Assembly (NCBI GenBank): GCA_038363925.1
Contig: JAQQWL010000011.1
Span: 8,432,001 to 8,496,000, forward strand
Length of the DNA: 64,000 nucleotides
Direction of reading: 5' to 3'
Source: Apiospora phragmitis
Taxonomy: Eukaryota > Ascomycota > Sordariomycetes > Amphisphaeriales > Apiosporaceae
In this document: positions 1-12,392 of the stretch, piece by piece
Numbering within the stretch: the first letter of the stretch is position 1
Layout of the letters: each line of letters begins with the position of its first letter
Notes under the pieces: model-generated
What the model was told of the DNA's origin: nothing
Database searches by the model: none
Seen by the model: the letters and a program-made list of their open reading frames with translations, nothing else
Translations under genes and position numbers: made by a program

Positions 1-900
1 GGAGCCCTTACCTACGTTGACCTGAAAAGTCTAGAGGAGGTTTATTCCAAAAGAGAAGCCGGTCGGGAAAATGCGACGGCTTTACACCGTAGAGAACCCC
101 TCACCCCTTCATCAGTCGACCTACATCGTAGATCACAGACAGCGAGGCGAGAGAGAGAGATCAATCCTCAAACCCTCTCCTCGATCGAACGAGCCGAGCG
201 CAGTGAAAGAACGAGTCCGTCGCTGTCACATTGCTGCTGTCCCCTTGTCATGACTTGAACACTTTGACTGCCCTTGTTGACGAACAGACCCCAATCCTAC
301 CTTGTCGCTACAACTGCTGCATATCGGGGTTTTCCTGTCGAATGAGATCATTTGACAAGGCTCGCTTCTGCTGGTCAATCGTCTCCTATTCCCGCCTGTA
401 TCGACAAGCAGGGAGGGATATTTTTTGCTTGTTTTTCTCGACAAGCGTGGACCGTCTTGACTTTTCTTCTTTTTCCTCCCTCTGACCCTGCCGTCCATGT
501 TTATTAGGCCTTAACAGTACCGGCACCTTTCTTTCTTATTCCCTCACTTGAAAATCTCGTTGCTCGCTCGCAGTGCATACCCACACCGAAAACGCCTATA
601 TCTATCTGCTGAAGCACTTACCACACAGATGCAGAGCTGAGCCCCCATTTTCGATGGATGTCCTGTCCACAACGGCCAAAGCTCAAGCAATGCCAGAGAC
701 CTGGAAACTCCACTAATACCCCGAATAATAATCAAAATCCCTAGAAGACTTTATTAGGAACCCACGGCAGTAAATTCGAGCTCATTTGAGAGTTCGGATG
801 AGCAGAAAAGAGAAAGGCAAAGGCAGAGGCCAGAGAAAAAAAGAGGACCGGGGGTGCATTGCATTGAGAAGGCGAACTGGGACCAGTGCACGCAGAAATC
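1..900. other. Upstream region without a supported gene
   Basis: No open frame here shows protein-like composition or a credible splice pattern. The last 150 bases before 901 are purine-rich and are probably the 5' leader of the gene starting at 901. The frame reading into that gene from 886 begins with GTG, so it is not used as the start. Confidence 0.5.
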
Positions 901-3900
901 ATGGCAGAGACACCTGATACCGCTAAAGCATCAGCTTCAGCGGCCTTGACTAGCAATACCACTCCTACTCCTGCCCATCAGCAGTCGGCGGACAGCGAAC
1001 AACCACCCCCGTTTTCATCATTGCCCACAACCACATCCACCTCGGCCACATCACCAACAACCTCGTCGGACGCGCCAGACAATCGCAACAACTATCATGA
1101 TCATCGGCAAAGTAACAACTCATCCAAGTTGCCAGCATTTCGTTTCACCGACCTAAAAAAGGAAAGCTTGGTCCATCCATCCTTGTTGCACGGCATCCCG
1201 TCACCTGTCACTCCGGGCGATACCGAGACAGAGACTCAGATCCAATCGTCCTCCAACGCGTTTGATAGAGTACGAGATAATCCTTCTGCTACCACTCCTG
1301 TCTCACCAGAACAATTGCCCGCTTCCCCAGACGCGGACCCCGACGATTCTCGGACTTCAACATTCCAGGCGCCTGGAACCAACTCCACTGTACAAGGCGC
1401 GACAACCACAATTGACGCGCGACACATTGACTTGCCGGATCCGGTACCTGCAACTGAACCTGAACCTGAACCTGAACCTGCACATGCAGACCAATTGATA
1501 ACAGCAAAATCACCACAGCCGCCAAACACCGACGAGATCACATCGCCATTGACTACTGACTCCGCTGAAACCGTCGTGGCTACTCAACCGCCGAAACGTC
1601 GCGCGCCAACTTCTAGCAGCACCAGTGTCCTAGATTTCGCATCTGGTTCGCGCCAGGCGCTGGGCGCTCATCAACGAGTTCATTCAGCAGAGGGCAACCG
1701 GAGTGCTGCGGGCGACGCTGCGCAAGACTGTGCGCAAGGCCAGGAGGGAGCTCATACTCCCCAAGTCTGTAAAAAGAAAATCGACGTCCGACGACAAGAG
1801 GACGTCTGCCTTAGAAGGCCACCTGTATCCTACAAACCGCCAGGCTCAGCTGGCACACCATCCACGGGAGCCTCAACATCCATCCCGCCCATTCGTTCGT
1901 TCCGATCATCAGTGTCAAGGCGGAGTTTCGGGATCGATATGAATTTCACATCACCTCGTTACGAAGACGCCAAAGGGGGCGATTCCAATCACCTTGACAA
2001 AACGCTCCGGGCTTTGGAGGGAAGGCAAGACGACGATACGGTTCGCTGGGCGCCACGGGATTCCTCAGCAGACCGGGTAGAAACAGACGACGACAGTGGT
2101 GACGTCTTCCTCAAAATGGCACGGGAGGAACCAGAGTCTAACGCGGTTGTAAGTGCATGATCCCACTGGTCTTTTGGCACCTATGCTTTATCTATCGGCA
2201 TGAAAAGCCCGGATGTTGCCTCTAGTACACATTACTAAATACCATGTAGTCGCGAGTAACACGATCACATCGTCGGCCACTATCCGCGGCTATTCCTTCC
2301 TATCTACCTCTTTCCCCTCCTCAGCTCTCTAGGCGAATGTCAGATCAGGAAAGTTCAAGGAATAGGACCTATGGCTTGGACCAAATGGTGGAGAGGGCTT
2401 CACCAAAGCGGATCTTGACATATCGTCAGGACCAAAGTTCAGACGGCACCAGATCTAGAGCGAACGGCTCCATGTCGCGGCCGCCTCTAACGCCACGAAC
2501 AATACCAACACAGGACGTCCTCTCGGAAGCCAGTACCGCGTACGGTCGTAGGAGGCAGTCCGTAACAGAGTCCGCTGCTGGTAACCCCGCACGCATGTCT
2601 TCTTTCTCTTAAACAACCTGGCTTATCTTCCTACGGTACTGGCCGTACATACAACTCATCACCGCTCGTACCTCAGAAGCAAGAAACCCAGCCTGGGGAT
2701 ATTCAGACCGAATCATCAACATCAACAGCAGCACCTTCAACTGTGTGGGACGAGCTTGATGAGCTGAAGTCCCGTATCCACCGTCTCGAGCTGACTGGCA
2801 AGATCCCCCCAACATCCGGGGCGGCCATGTCGCGTGCCTCGGACGAGAGGCCACCGACTGCCACTACTAATGCGACCACCATGTCCGCGTCGCCCAAACG
2901 TGGCTCGACCAATGGAGTGCAGCACAACGATGCTTCCAGCACTGTTTCTACGTCGCAAAGAGAAGGTCACCCGTTGCTACAGTCGGCCTTGGGCAAATCG
3001 AGGTCGTTCCTAGCTTTCGATGTTTACAGTGCCCTAGAGACAGCAGCAAGTGATGCGTTGGCCCTCTCGACCATGATCGGCGCAGCTGGTCAGCCAGGTC
3101 CCATACTCAGCGGTGCCTCCAACACGGGCGCTGGCACGGCTGTCACCAACCGCCAGTTGAGACGGAAAGCGGATAGCATCTGCCGGAGTCTTACAGAGCT
3201 GTGCCTGGCGCTTAGCGAAGGACAAGTACAGTCCAAACAGCAATCACAATTACAACAACCTACAACCACGCCACCTGCAGAGCCTGAGCCTCCTTCGAGT
3301 CCCACTATTAGATTCACCGGTATGGCGAGCCCATCTATCCCTAAATTTACCGGCGTTGCCCCCCAGCGACGACCGAGTGCGGCCATGATCGATCGAAGCC
3401 CGCATTCTCTCGTCACGAGCCCGAGGGCCTTGTCTCGCCTCGAAGAGAAACGCAGCAGCATGCTGCAAGCGAGTAATATGTCAAGCCCTAGCCGGTATTC
3501 TTCGAACTTGCCACCTACGCCCGTTGAGGCGAGCGGCCGCAGAACCTCGCTTCTGATTCCCCGTACCCGTAGAGCTGTGACGGAAGATCCAGAGGAGCAC
3601 ACTGGACGCAAATCGACATTACTGCGAACGCGTCGCGCAGGAACGGAAGAGCCGGAGGAGACACCAAGTCGTTCCACGTCGCTCCTTCGGACGCGGCGTG
3701 CCAATAAGGAATATGAGGAGGACTCGCCTCGTATGAGAGCACCATCTCGTGCGATAACCGAAGTCGCTGTCTCAAGAAGTGGCCGAGAATATAGGTCCAG
3801 CGTGCCACTACCCTCGATAGAGACAAACCACAGCTCCAATGATCCGTTGCCCTCCACCGAGATAAGCCCTTCGGCTTCCTCGGCCTTACCCAGGAAACGA

Positions 3901-4290
3901 TTGACACCTTCGACCCTTGGTTCGCGGCTCTCGCAGTCGTCATCGTCGACGAGCGGATTGACTACTCGACGGTATTATAATGACAGAGTGACACCTGAGC
4001 GTGAGCGCGAGCGTGCTGAGCGTTTTGTGCGTGCTGAGCGTAGTGAACGTGAGACGAACAGCCTGTCCGACAAACTGGCGGAAGAGCGCGGACAAAGGCA
4101 CTTCTCCCTAGGATCCCTCTCACGAATTGGCCGAGTTGGGAGCCTACACACAAAGGGCCGCAGTCGGGGAGAGTATGGCTGTGAACAGCCCGACGACGGC
4201 GCAGAATGGGGGATTCCGATGAGACGATTGCTACGATATGTTACGCTCATGATCTTTGTACCTATAGACCTGCCATTTGACTTATTCTGA
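901..4290 (+). CDS. Large Ser/Arg-rich conserved fungal protein (function unknown)
   Basis: This is a disordered protein of about 1,090 residues, rich in Ser, Thr, Pro and Arg. The first ATG is at 901 (start MAETPDTAKA). Exon 1 ends at 2148. An intron at 2149-2249 (donor GTAAGT, branch-like ACTAAAT, acceptor TAG) joins in phase to a basic stretch, RVTRSHRRPLSAAI. The frame then changes between 2566 and 2612. Either a poor intron (2562-2676) lies here or one base is wrong; simple continuation gives KQPGLSSYGTGRTY in the next frame. The best-conserved-looking block is WDELDELKSRIHRLELTGK at about 2746-2802, a short amphipathic, coiled-coil-like segment, followed by a helical region at 2960-3240. 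From memory, proteins of this kind are found in filamentous ascomycetes and often carry an uninformative 'LPXTG-motif' name; no bacterial sortase link is implied. In exon 1, between about 1634 and 1830, the +2 frame reads as a basic, Trp-containing stretch and may be the true frame, implying two more indels. Function is unknown. Confidence 0.65.
1454..1480 (+). repeat. CTGAAC hexamer microsatellite
   Basis: Four perfect copies of CTGAAC plus a partial copy lie inside exon 1 of the 901 gene and encode a Glu-Pro dipeptide run. Being a multiple of three, length changes would keep the frame. Confidence 0.85.
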
Positions 4291-5287
4291 TGATGGCGTT
4301 TGCTCTACGCGTGGACATGGCCTAGGCAGGTGGTTTTCTGGAAGCGTTTTCTTCACTTCACAATACCCCCATACATGCTCCTCAGAGCGTTATTGTCCTG
4401 TCATTACAGGGAGTTCCCAAAGCGGGTTTTGGTCTGCACCACGACATGATTTCACTTTGTATATCATTTTAGCGATGGCACAGGAAAGATTTTGATTTAT
4501 CAGGAGATTCGGCAGGGAAAAATTAGCCATGGCTTGTCAACTAGTTATGCAAACCAAAAGGGCATTACTGAAAGGGGGGGGGGGTGGAAAGAATACTCGT
4601 CCATCTCTGGGCATACTCGGCCAGAAGCTGAGGGAGTGCAATTCATGAGGCTGTACCGTGTAGATATGGGTCTATAAGTACTGACAATAATGTATCAATA
4701 TTATATTATTTGGGTTTGGTGGACAGGCAGACTCGACGATTTTCATGTTTCTAAATCATTTTGACGCTATGTGATGTTGACTCCTGTAGCTGCTATACAG
4801 GTTATTAGTAGTGAATTCGTTAGGTAGCGGGCCTTTGTCAGTGACTCAGGCCGAACGTCAGTCGACCTTGCAGAAATCCTGCCAATGCCCCACCAGCTTA
4901 GAGCAAACACCAGACACATTTGATGAGTGAGCTCCCATAAGTACTTCATCCGATGCTTGCTGATTTACAAGGCGCCTTATCCAAAAAGAATCCAAAACAT
5001 ATCGAATACATAAGACCAGGAAAGTGGCGCTCATCAACTGTGCCAGGAGTGTTGCGTTCCGGCCTGATTCTCTTCGGTCTAGCAAGAGCATCTTCACTAC
5101 CACTGGACGCACCATTCTCATCAGAAGTAGCCACTACGGCAACGCAACAACAGCACGACACCGACTGTGTGGCTTTTCTGCTGCCCCGGCTTTTTTCTAT
5201 AATAGCAACGCCAAACAGGTGTCTTCGTCATTTTCAAGTTTGTCACCAGCCAGACAAAGACTCGACAGCAGCAGTGTCGGAGTGGCC
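4291..5287. other. Spacer between the Ser-rich gene and TPT1
   Basis: It probably holds the 3' UTR of the upstream gene and the promoter of TPT1. It contains an uninterrupted run of 11 G at 4574-4584. No coding region is supported. The frame leading into TPT1 is open from 5024, but that codon is GTG, and the first ATG is at 5288. Confidence 0.55.
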
Positions 5288-6336
5288 ATGGCTGACGACG
5301 GTACCATTGATGATGCCGCTGCCGAGAGGCTGGAGGATCTTGCCCTGCGAGGGGTCGGCAAGGCGGTGGCGGCGGCAGAGGAGGCAAGCGAGGCAAACGA
5401 GGGCGTGGCTCCGGTGGCCAGGCACCGGATCGCGAGGTTTTGCTCAGCAAGGCCCTCTCAGCTCTGCTGAGGCATAAGGCAAGCGACGCCGGTATAGAGA
5501 TGAACGGGGAAGGCTTCGCCCGGTTGGATCAGGTGGTGAGTTTTTTTTATGCCCGAACGAAAGCTCATAACGTACTGTTTTCATTATTTTTATTAACCCT
5601 AAGGCATCTTTTGTAGTTCCAATGGCCGCGTATCCGCTCTCTCAAGCCTACCCTGGCGGAGATCCAAAAGGTCGAAAGGGACAACGCCAAGAAACGCTTC
5701 ACCCTGAAACCCGTTCTCGGAGTCGGATGCTGAGTCAACAGACCCTAAAGACTGGCTCATCCGCGCCAACCAGGGCCACAGCATCGAGCTGGCCAGCGAG
5801 GCTCTGCACGCGCCCATCACGCTCGAGGCCGCCAACGTGCCCGCCGTCGTCGTCCACGGCACCTACTTCGCCTTCTGGCCCGCCATCGTCGAGAGCGGCG
5901 GGCTCAAGAAAATGGGCCGCACCCACGTCCACTTCGGCACCGGTCTCCCCGAGGATGGTAACCCCACCATTACCAACAAAGAACCGCAAGTCCACGACGC
6001 CGACGAGGAAGCGGCGGCGGCGGCGAAGGAGAGGGCGGCAAGCCCAAGGTGATTAGCGGCATGCGCGCCGATGCCGAGATCTTGGTGTTCGTGGACGTCG
6101 AGGCCAGCCTGCGCAACGGGGACATGAAGTGGTGGCTGAGCTCCAACAACGTCGTGCTGACCGAGGGCGACGAGAACGGCTGCGTGCCGCTCCAGTATTT
6201 CAAGGAGGTGCGCGGACGGCGACAGGAGGTAGGGCTACTTTGGAAGGATGGCGAAAAGCTCGCCGATCTCCCAGAGGGTATTACAATCCGGACTCCACAG
6301 GGCAAGGACCGTCAAGGGGGTGGCCGGGGCAGGTGA
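5288..6336 (+). CDS. TPT1: tRNA 2'-phosphotransferase (Tpt1/KptA family), frame-disrupted
   Basis: Tpt1 removes the 2'-phosphate left at the splice junction after tRNA ligation, transferring it to NAD+ to give ADP-ribose 1'',2''-cyclic phosphate. Family hallmarks are visible in order: a Gly/Arg-rich N-terminal tract; LSALLRHKASDAGIE with the conserved Arg-His; FQWPRIRSL; DWLIRANQGHSIEL; VVHGTYFAFWPAI followed by GLKKMGRTHVHF; and near the end DVEASLRNGDMKWW. One intron, 5536-5616 (GTGAGT...TAG), falls inside the N-terminal lobe. Three frame changes interrupt it: at the G run around 5351-5356, around 5708-5716 after TLKP, and in the GCGGCGG tract around 6012-6035. Each is consistent with one gained or lost base, with good family sequence on both sides. 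The gene is probably functional in the organism, though a decayed copy cannot be excluded. The start ATG (MADDG) is the first in frame. Confidence 0.88.
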
Positions 6337-7032
6337 TTCTAGCTTGTATATTTCAAAATGAATGGAATCTTGCCGATGTAGAAAAGGGGCCGCTATCCAG
6401 ATACGGGCCAAGGTTCTCTCTCATCTTACACAAGGCTGGCAAGACTCCGCAAGCTTCGCTACGCCGAATGCTTTCCTGGCTCGTTATACAGGTCAGATCA
6501 GGTAGCCCAAGTTCGATGAGGGCCATCCTCACGGTATCAGTTCATTTACTCCCGAAGATGACTGCAAAGTCCAAACTTCCCGCCAATAAAATGAGTAGCC
6601 CAAATATACAGGCGCAATGAGAAAAAGACCAAGGATGGAGATTTGTGTTCTCATTACGCCCCAGGATGTCGGGTCTCCCTCCTTCACATGAATACGTACA
6701 AGCTAAAGTCAAGCATCAGAGTATACAGGCATGATTCAATCACGCCTCTTCCAAATAGCGACTGCCACTTGATAAATATCAGTCAGTCGATACACGGCAT
6801 GCCCGCTGGCTTCGAAAAGCAATAATAAAGCGCTGTTGTTATACTCCTTGAGGGTCCCCCAACCTGCTTTCGTCTCATGGTCCATGATAAAACTCTGATG
6901 CCGCTTACTCATAACATGATATTTTCCCGTCATTCTATCTGCATTGATTGCAAAAGATAAAAAGCCCTAACCACCTTTCTTCGCCCTCTTCTCCTTCTAA
7001 GGTGTGCGCCGGAAATTAGGACATCATTCGAA
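6337..7032. other. Convergent spacer TPT1/AKR1
   Basis: Tail-to-tail intergenic region, expected to hold the two 3' UTRs and poly(A) sites. No coding or structured element is supported. Confidence 0.5.
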
Positions 7033-9396
7033 TTAAACCTGATCATCCCCAGCCACAGACTCATACCCGCCCCGCCTCCTGCCCGAGGAGGCAAGCCCGG
7101 CGTCCATCAGCGCCGGGCTCTCGTAGACGTCGGTCCAGTTGATCTTGCGCCCGCCGATCATGGCCTCGCCCGTCTCGCGGCGCCCGAACACGGGCGCCGG
7201 GTCGCACCAGAAGTCGCGGCAGTTCTGCACGTAGCCTTTGGAGTAGGGGTTCCGCTTACTCTTGCTGCGCTTGTTGTTCTTGCCGGCGCCCGTCGCGGCG
7301 CCGCGGCCCGTGGCCGTCTCGATGAAGGTGTCGACGCCCAGGATGCGGCTCCACTGCTTCAGGAAGCCCTGGCGGTGCCGGTGGCCCGGCGCGCCGTGGG
7401 GGCGGTTGGTGCCGAGCGGGTCGTCGGCCGCGCTGGGCGGCGCGCCGGCGTTCGGGTGGTTCGGGTCCAGCGGCGCGCCCGTCGACGTGAAGCCTTGGGT
7501 CTGGTTGGCGAGGCGCCGTCGCTGATGCCGTACATGTTCTCGTACGTCGTCATGGCGCGGGCGACCTGCACGAACTGCACAAAGAGGAGCATGCCGACCC
7601 ACGTCAGCTGCAGAGTGGCCCAGATACCCAGCAAAACAAGATAGGGATCGGCGTTGAGGACCTTGCACACGCTCTCCGAGAAGAAGGTGCATTTCTCCGA
7701 GGCAGACGACGTCAAGGTCGAGAAGTAGTTGTAAAGCAACCAGTCGAAAGACAGGATACCGAACGTCAGAGATACCAGGTAAAGAAAGAAGTGCCGATGA
7801 TTATTGACGCCGACGCAGTTGTTGACCCACGGGCAATGGTGGTCATGCTTTGCCACACAACGTTGGCACTTCTTACAGTGCTTGCTTCGCAGAGGCGTCC
7901 TGACCATGCAAGACACGCAGAAGTTGGCTTCGTCAAACTTCCACAAGCTCAAGAGCTCGTCAATCACGGCCTTTTGCTCGGCGATCCCATTCAGTTTCGG
8001 CACATAGCCAGGATCGAATACCATGCACGAAGCGTAGAAATACACCGTCATACCGAGGAAACCGGCAAACACGATGTTCAGAAAGAAGTTATCGGGGAAT
8101 GTGCCTGACGAGCAATTAGCGCCAGCACAACGAATATGGGTATGCAATGCTCACCTGGCAATACAGACCACAACCAACTCAGGCCGACCAAGAAGAGCGA
8201 CGCAGCAAAGATGCCCGCTAGCCATGGCTGCGACAAGTTAGCAAGATTGATACTTGACTCTGGGAGGGGGGAAACATACTGTCTTGTGAAGATGTCGCAT
8301 GTCTGGTGGACCAAATTCAATGACCTGATTAGTTACCCATTGGAACCCAAAGCCCGCTGCAATTGCGATCGGTATAGACAAGATGATGGGCAGGTAGGAT
8401 AACACCAGCAACTCGGTCCAGAGCATGGCGACTGGTAATACGAAGAGGAAGCGGTTCATGAAGCTCCGCTTGTCCTGGAGGAAGTAGGATGCGCCAGGCC
8501 ACCAGGGTATCGCGGCATGGCCATCTTCGGTGTAGCCGCATTCCTTCAGGGCGCGATGCCACGCGTTGACGGTGTTGAGATCCTGAGCCGTGATCGCGGG
8601 TGTCTTGCCCGTGTCGGTCTTAGCAAAGCGATCGGCACCGTACTCGATAATCTTCAGGATGCAGGGCGGCGACCCCTTGACCAGCGCCCAGTGCAGCGCC
8701 GTGAAGCCCTGCTCATCTTTCGCGTGCACGCTCGCGCCCCATCGGAGGAACAGGTCCACGCATAGGGGGAACCCCTTATACGCCGCCCACATGAGCGCCG
8801 TGTGACCATAGCTGTCGACGACATCGACGGGGATGCCTTGGTGGAGTAGGAGCGTGATCAGCAGTATGTTGCCACCAAAAGTCGAGATGTGAAGAGTATT
8901 GTAGCCTTGCGAATCGGTGATGAGAGGGTCGGCGCCATGTTGCAGAAGAAGATTTACAGTGTAGTAGTTGGAGCGTTGCGCGGCCCATTGCAAGGGTGTC
9001 GCTACCGACTCGCCGCCTTTCTTGTTGATGTCAGCGCCCTTCTTGATCAGGAACTTGACCATTCCATATTGGTTATTAATGGCAGCCCACTGTATACTCG
9101 TCAGCATGTTGTTGTCGCCTCATTTCCACGACTCTGGGCGCTCACATGTAACGGCGTAATACCCTCGTCGTCGGTAAAGGTAGCATCGTAGTCCTTCTGC
9201 TCAAACAGCTTCTCCATAGCAGGTATATCTCCCACTCTTGCTACCTGCATGATTTCGGGCTCGGATGGGGGAGTGTTCCCCTGCGGCATGCTCCCCATCT
9301 CGACGGCTTCCGCGTTGACCTTGGGAGTAGCGGCAGTGCCTTGGACGCCGGCTGTATCGGCATACCACCGGCCGAATTGCCGTTGGATTGCGACAT
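7033..9396 (-). CDS. AKR1: Ankyrin-repeat DHHC palmitoyltransferase Akr1
   Basis: Akr1 is a polytopic Golgi/endosomal S-acyltransferase that palmitoylates cytosolic and membrane proteins. The protein opens with a short variable region (MSQSNGN...), then at least five ankyrin repeats (for example [63 protein letters not shown]). Hydrophobic helices follow, then the Cys-rich catalytic domain [19 protein letters not shown] with the motif [12 protein letters not shown] at about 7800-7850, and more membrane helices. Three compact introns are clear: 9090-9145, 8228-8279 and 8105-8154, all GT-AG and in phase. Two single-base frame changes are needed: near 9345-9353 (after GGMPIQPA) and near 7506-7515 (after NMYGISDGA). 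The C-terminus, beyond [13 protein letters not shown], reads in the third frame to a stop at 7033. It is divergent from SRP102 across 736 bp. Confidence 0.93.
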
Positions 9397-10132
9397 GAGC
9401 GCCGTCTGTCTGTTGGGACCTCGATATCTCGTGTGGATGGATTTGGTCGCAGGCTTTCCTTTCGGTAAGGAGGGAAGTTGCTGGCGAGAGAGACTGGTTT
9501 GGGGATGGCCGTCCGTCCCAGCCAGGCGTTGAAACGGAGTCTCTGTCGCGTGGCGTGGCTGCAGCAGGCAAGCACGGCAAGATCGGATGACACCACACCC
9601 ACTTGAGCTCAATAACGTGCTTCAGAAGAAAGAAGAGTAGGTATTCTGCGCCGGGCTAAAAGAAAAAGACTCAAAGATTACGAACAACACAATCAATACT
9701 TGTACATGTAACCGATTGCTTTTTCCCTCTTCGTTCCCCCCGAGGAGAGAGTTGGTCAGCCTTCAACAAGTTTCGCAAGTCCCTTAACTTAATCCACGAA
9801 TCCAGGGCGTCTGAGCCACGGCTAGTGCTACCACTGCGCATCCGAACAGCGGCCCGCCATTGGTGATTGGCCCAAAATACCCCGGCAGGCCAGGGTGTCA
9901 CATAAATGGTGTATGTACTTAATGTACTCAGATTGGAAGCCTCAAGCTTGGCAACACCAGCCCAAGCCAAACTATTCCCGTCATTGGTAGCAAGGGTCTT
10001 CATCGTGCAAGGCTCCGTCTATAAGGCCACAATCTTTCGACAAACACCACCTGTGCTTCCTAGCCTTCTGGTCCCGACGCCCTATTTAAGTCGATACTTC
10101 TGTCCTACGAAATATCGATTTACAGCATCAAA
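9397..10132. promoter_or_regulatory. Divergent promoter region AKR1/SRP102
   Basis: This head-to-head spacer must contain both promoters. I could not assign individual factor sites. No coding potential is visible apart from a frame continuing upstream of AKR1. Confidence 0.5.
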
Positions 10133-10996
10133 ATGGCCACCGCCATGGACCAATTAATCGAGTACATCGAGTACATATTGACGCCTTCGGCTCCCGTCTT
10201 CATCGTGGGCGCCCTCATCGTCGTTCTCGTACCCATCATTGTCCATATCTTTGTTTCTCGAGCGACACCGTACACGAACCTCCCCTCGGTCGTCCTTGTA
10301 GGCCCCCCAGGTGCCGGCAAGACGTCTTTATTGACCCTGCTCGAGCGCGGAGATGCTGCGACACCCACCCACACTTCGCAAGTTCCCCAGTCGATCGAAT
10401 TGACCGTCTCGGTCGACCAGCACCTGTCATTCCGCGAGGCCGTCAAAGATGACGCTCCCGGCGAGCACAAGAAGTTCCTGCTTGTCGACACCCCCGGCCA
10501 CGGCAAGCTGCGCAACTTCGCCATGGACAGCCTCGTTGCGCGAGAGGGTCTGAAGGGCATCGTCTTTATGCTCGACGCCGCCACGCTGGACGAGAACCTG
10601 GCCGCGGCAGCGAACTACCTTTACGAGGTGCTGTTGGCCCTGCAGAAGCGCGTGAGCGCGACAAAGACGTCCAAGGCGCCTAGTGCGATCAACGTGCTGA
10701 TCGCGGCCAACAAGTCGGACCTGTTCACGGCATTGCCCGCCACGTTGGTCAAAAGCAACCTGGAGGCCGAGCTGGGGAGGATACGAAAGAGCAGGAGCAA
10801 GGGACTGCTGGCTTCCGGAGTTGGCATGGATGATGTGGACAACGAGGAAAACGATGATTGGCTGGGCGAATATGGGTCGGAAAAGTTCACGTTCGGCCAG
10901 ATGCAAGAGTTCAACATTGAGGTGGACATCGTGGGCGGCAGCGTCACTGAAGCCAAGGTCGACAAGTGGTGGCATTGGGTCTCTGAGCGCCTATAA
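10133..10996 (+). CDS. SRP102: Signal recognition particle receptor subunit beta
   Basis: This intact, intronless frame of 287 residues encodes the membrane-anchored Ras-like GTPase that holds the SRP receptor alpha subunit at the ER. An N-terminal membrane segment (about residues 20-42, VFIVGALIVVLVPIIVHIFV) is followed by the G1 P-loop GPPGAGKTS (about 57-65), the G3 motif DTPGHGKLR (about 120-128) and the G4 motif NKSD. The acidic DDWLGEYGSEKFTFGQM block and the Trp-rich C-terminus are typical of fungal members. The ATG at 10133 gives a standard-length N-terminus. Unlike several neighbours, it has no frame error. Confidence 0.96.
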   Translation: MATAMDQLIEYIEYILTPSAPVFIVGALIVVLVPIIVHIFVSRATPYTNLPSVVLVGPPGAGKTSLLTLLERGDAATPTHTSQVPQSIELTVSVDQHLSFREAVKDDAPGEHKKFLLVDTPGHGKLRNFAMDSLVAREGLKGIVFMLDAATLDENLAAAANYLYEVLLALQKRVSATKTSKAPSAINVLIAANKSDLFTALPATLVKSNLEAELGRIRKSRSKGLLASGVGMDDVDNEENDDWLGEYGSEKFTFGQMQEFNIEVDIVGGSVTEAKVDKWWHWVSERL

Positions 10997-12392
10997 GTTC
11001 GAGGCAAATCATTTACTTCAGGTGCTAGGGCTCCCGCCTTGCCATTGTTCCGTAATCGACTCGGCCTGGATAAATCATACTAATACATAATGCAACGGAC
11101 TGCCGACCTGGTGTCAGAACCGCCAACCACACCCTTTTTCGCACATGTCCCTTGGTGACTTCTGGATCCAGTGAACTGTTGATCTAGGGCAGCCCTTCGG
11201 CGGAATTTTGCGCATAGGCTTACTTGACTTCAGCCATGACTTCACAACGCAGTATGCTCGACTGATACCAAACATCAAAGATGGGGGTGCGTTGAAAATG
11301 ACCTGAGGTATCTCGATTACTAAAGCCACCAGAAACCAACTAGTAATGAGTCAAACAATAATTTCTAACCGCACCAGAAGCTATCGCCCGACTAATGGCA
11401 CCATATACTGAACCCCTGGCTGTGGCAATCGTACAGTCTCTGCCAGTTGCCACCAGTGTTGCAGACGTCATGTTTCTTGTTCAGGTACCGTTTTTTACGG
11501 AGTATTCCTATAACATCGGCGTGTGAGCAAAGAGCGCTTCCAAGAGAAAGGGGCGGCCAGGAAATATAAGCCAAAGCTGGCTCGCAAGAGATACATGAAA
11601 AGCATCGCGAGAATATCGACTGCGTTGCTGGGCCAGGCCTGAGCATTACCAACGACCATCAACCTTATCTACCGATAGCCGGCAGCGCGGCAGTTCGCCG
11701 GCCCAGGAAGATTAATCGCCTAAGGATGCAACAGGAATTAGGGGAGAATGGCAAGCGACTTGAACAATTATTTTGGTCTCGAGGCGGAGCCCCTTTCCAC
11801 TCCCTGCTCTTCGCTCCCAAAAATAGAATGCATTGAATGTTCTCGACCCTGGATGGACCTGTCAGGCTGTCGCCTACACCCCTCGAGCTTTCAGACGATT
11901 TTGAGTTGCGAACACGAGCCTCGAAGCTGTCGCAACCCGAATCCCCCCTATTGACGCTCATACGAAACATAACTCCAATCTTCCCTGCCAGGCTCAAACT
12001 AGTGGCTTGGCTTTTATCTGGTGAAATAGCAGAAGCTCTCGAGTCTCGACCGTCCGCCTGACCGTCAAAGGTACAATTCGGTAAGTGCGATCAGATCCTC
12101 ACCAGCTTCATCAGACAAACCATCCACATTCATTCTTCACGATAGCATTATGTTGTTGACTTCAGTAGCCCCGCACATTATTTTAGTACAGAGTGAATAA
12201 ACGATGTTGAAGAAATTCCAGGTCTTATCCCTTAAGTGGTTGAAATGCCGGTCTGAGAGGTGGTGATGGCAACGCCAAACTTCGTTAGCTATCTCCATTT
12301 TCACCCTTGATTTGTTTCTGAGCAAAACTGTAGTGCCTTTATTTTAATGTCAGTTCTTGTCATTTGAGTGCTGTCTCGGTGCAACCCAGACC
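10997..12392. other. 1.4-kb spacer, no supported gene
   Basis: Short open frames exist on both strands (for example a 74-codon ATG frame at 11837-12061), but none has a recognisable motif or a coherent splice pattern. The downstream part probably includes the promoter of the mannosyltransferase gene. Confidence 0.45.

Noticed and set aside
901..4290. Cell-wall LPXTG anchoring for the Ser-rich protein
   Set aside because: The resemblance is a short coincidental string. There is no signal peptide or terminal hydrophobic segment, and sortase anchoring is bacterial.
5024..5287. A basic, Ser-rich N-terminal extension of TPT1 resembling a mitochondrial presequence
   Set aside because: It begins with GTG and contains no ATG before 5288, so it is treated as 5' leader.
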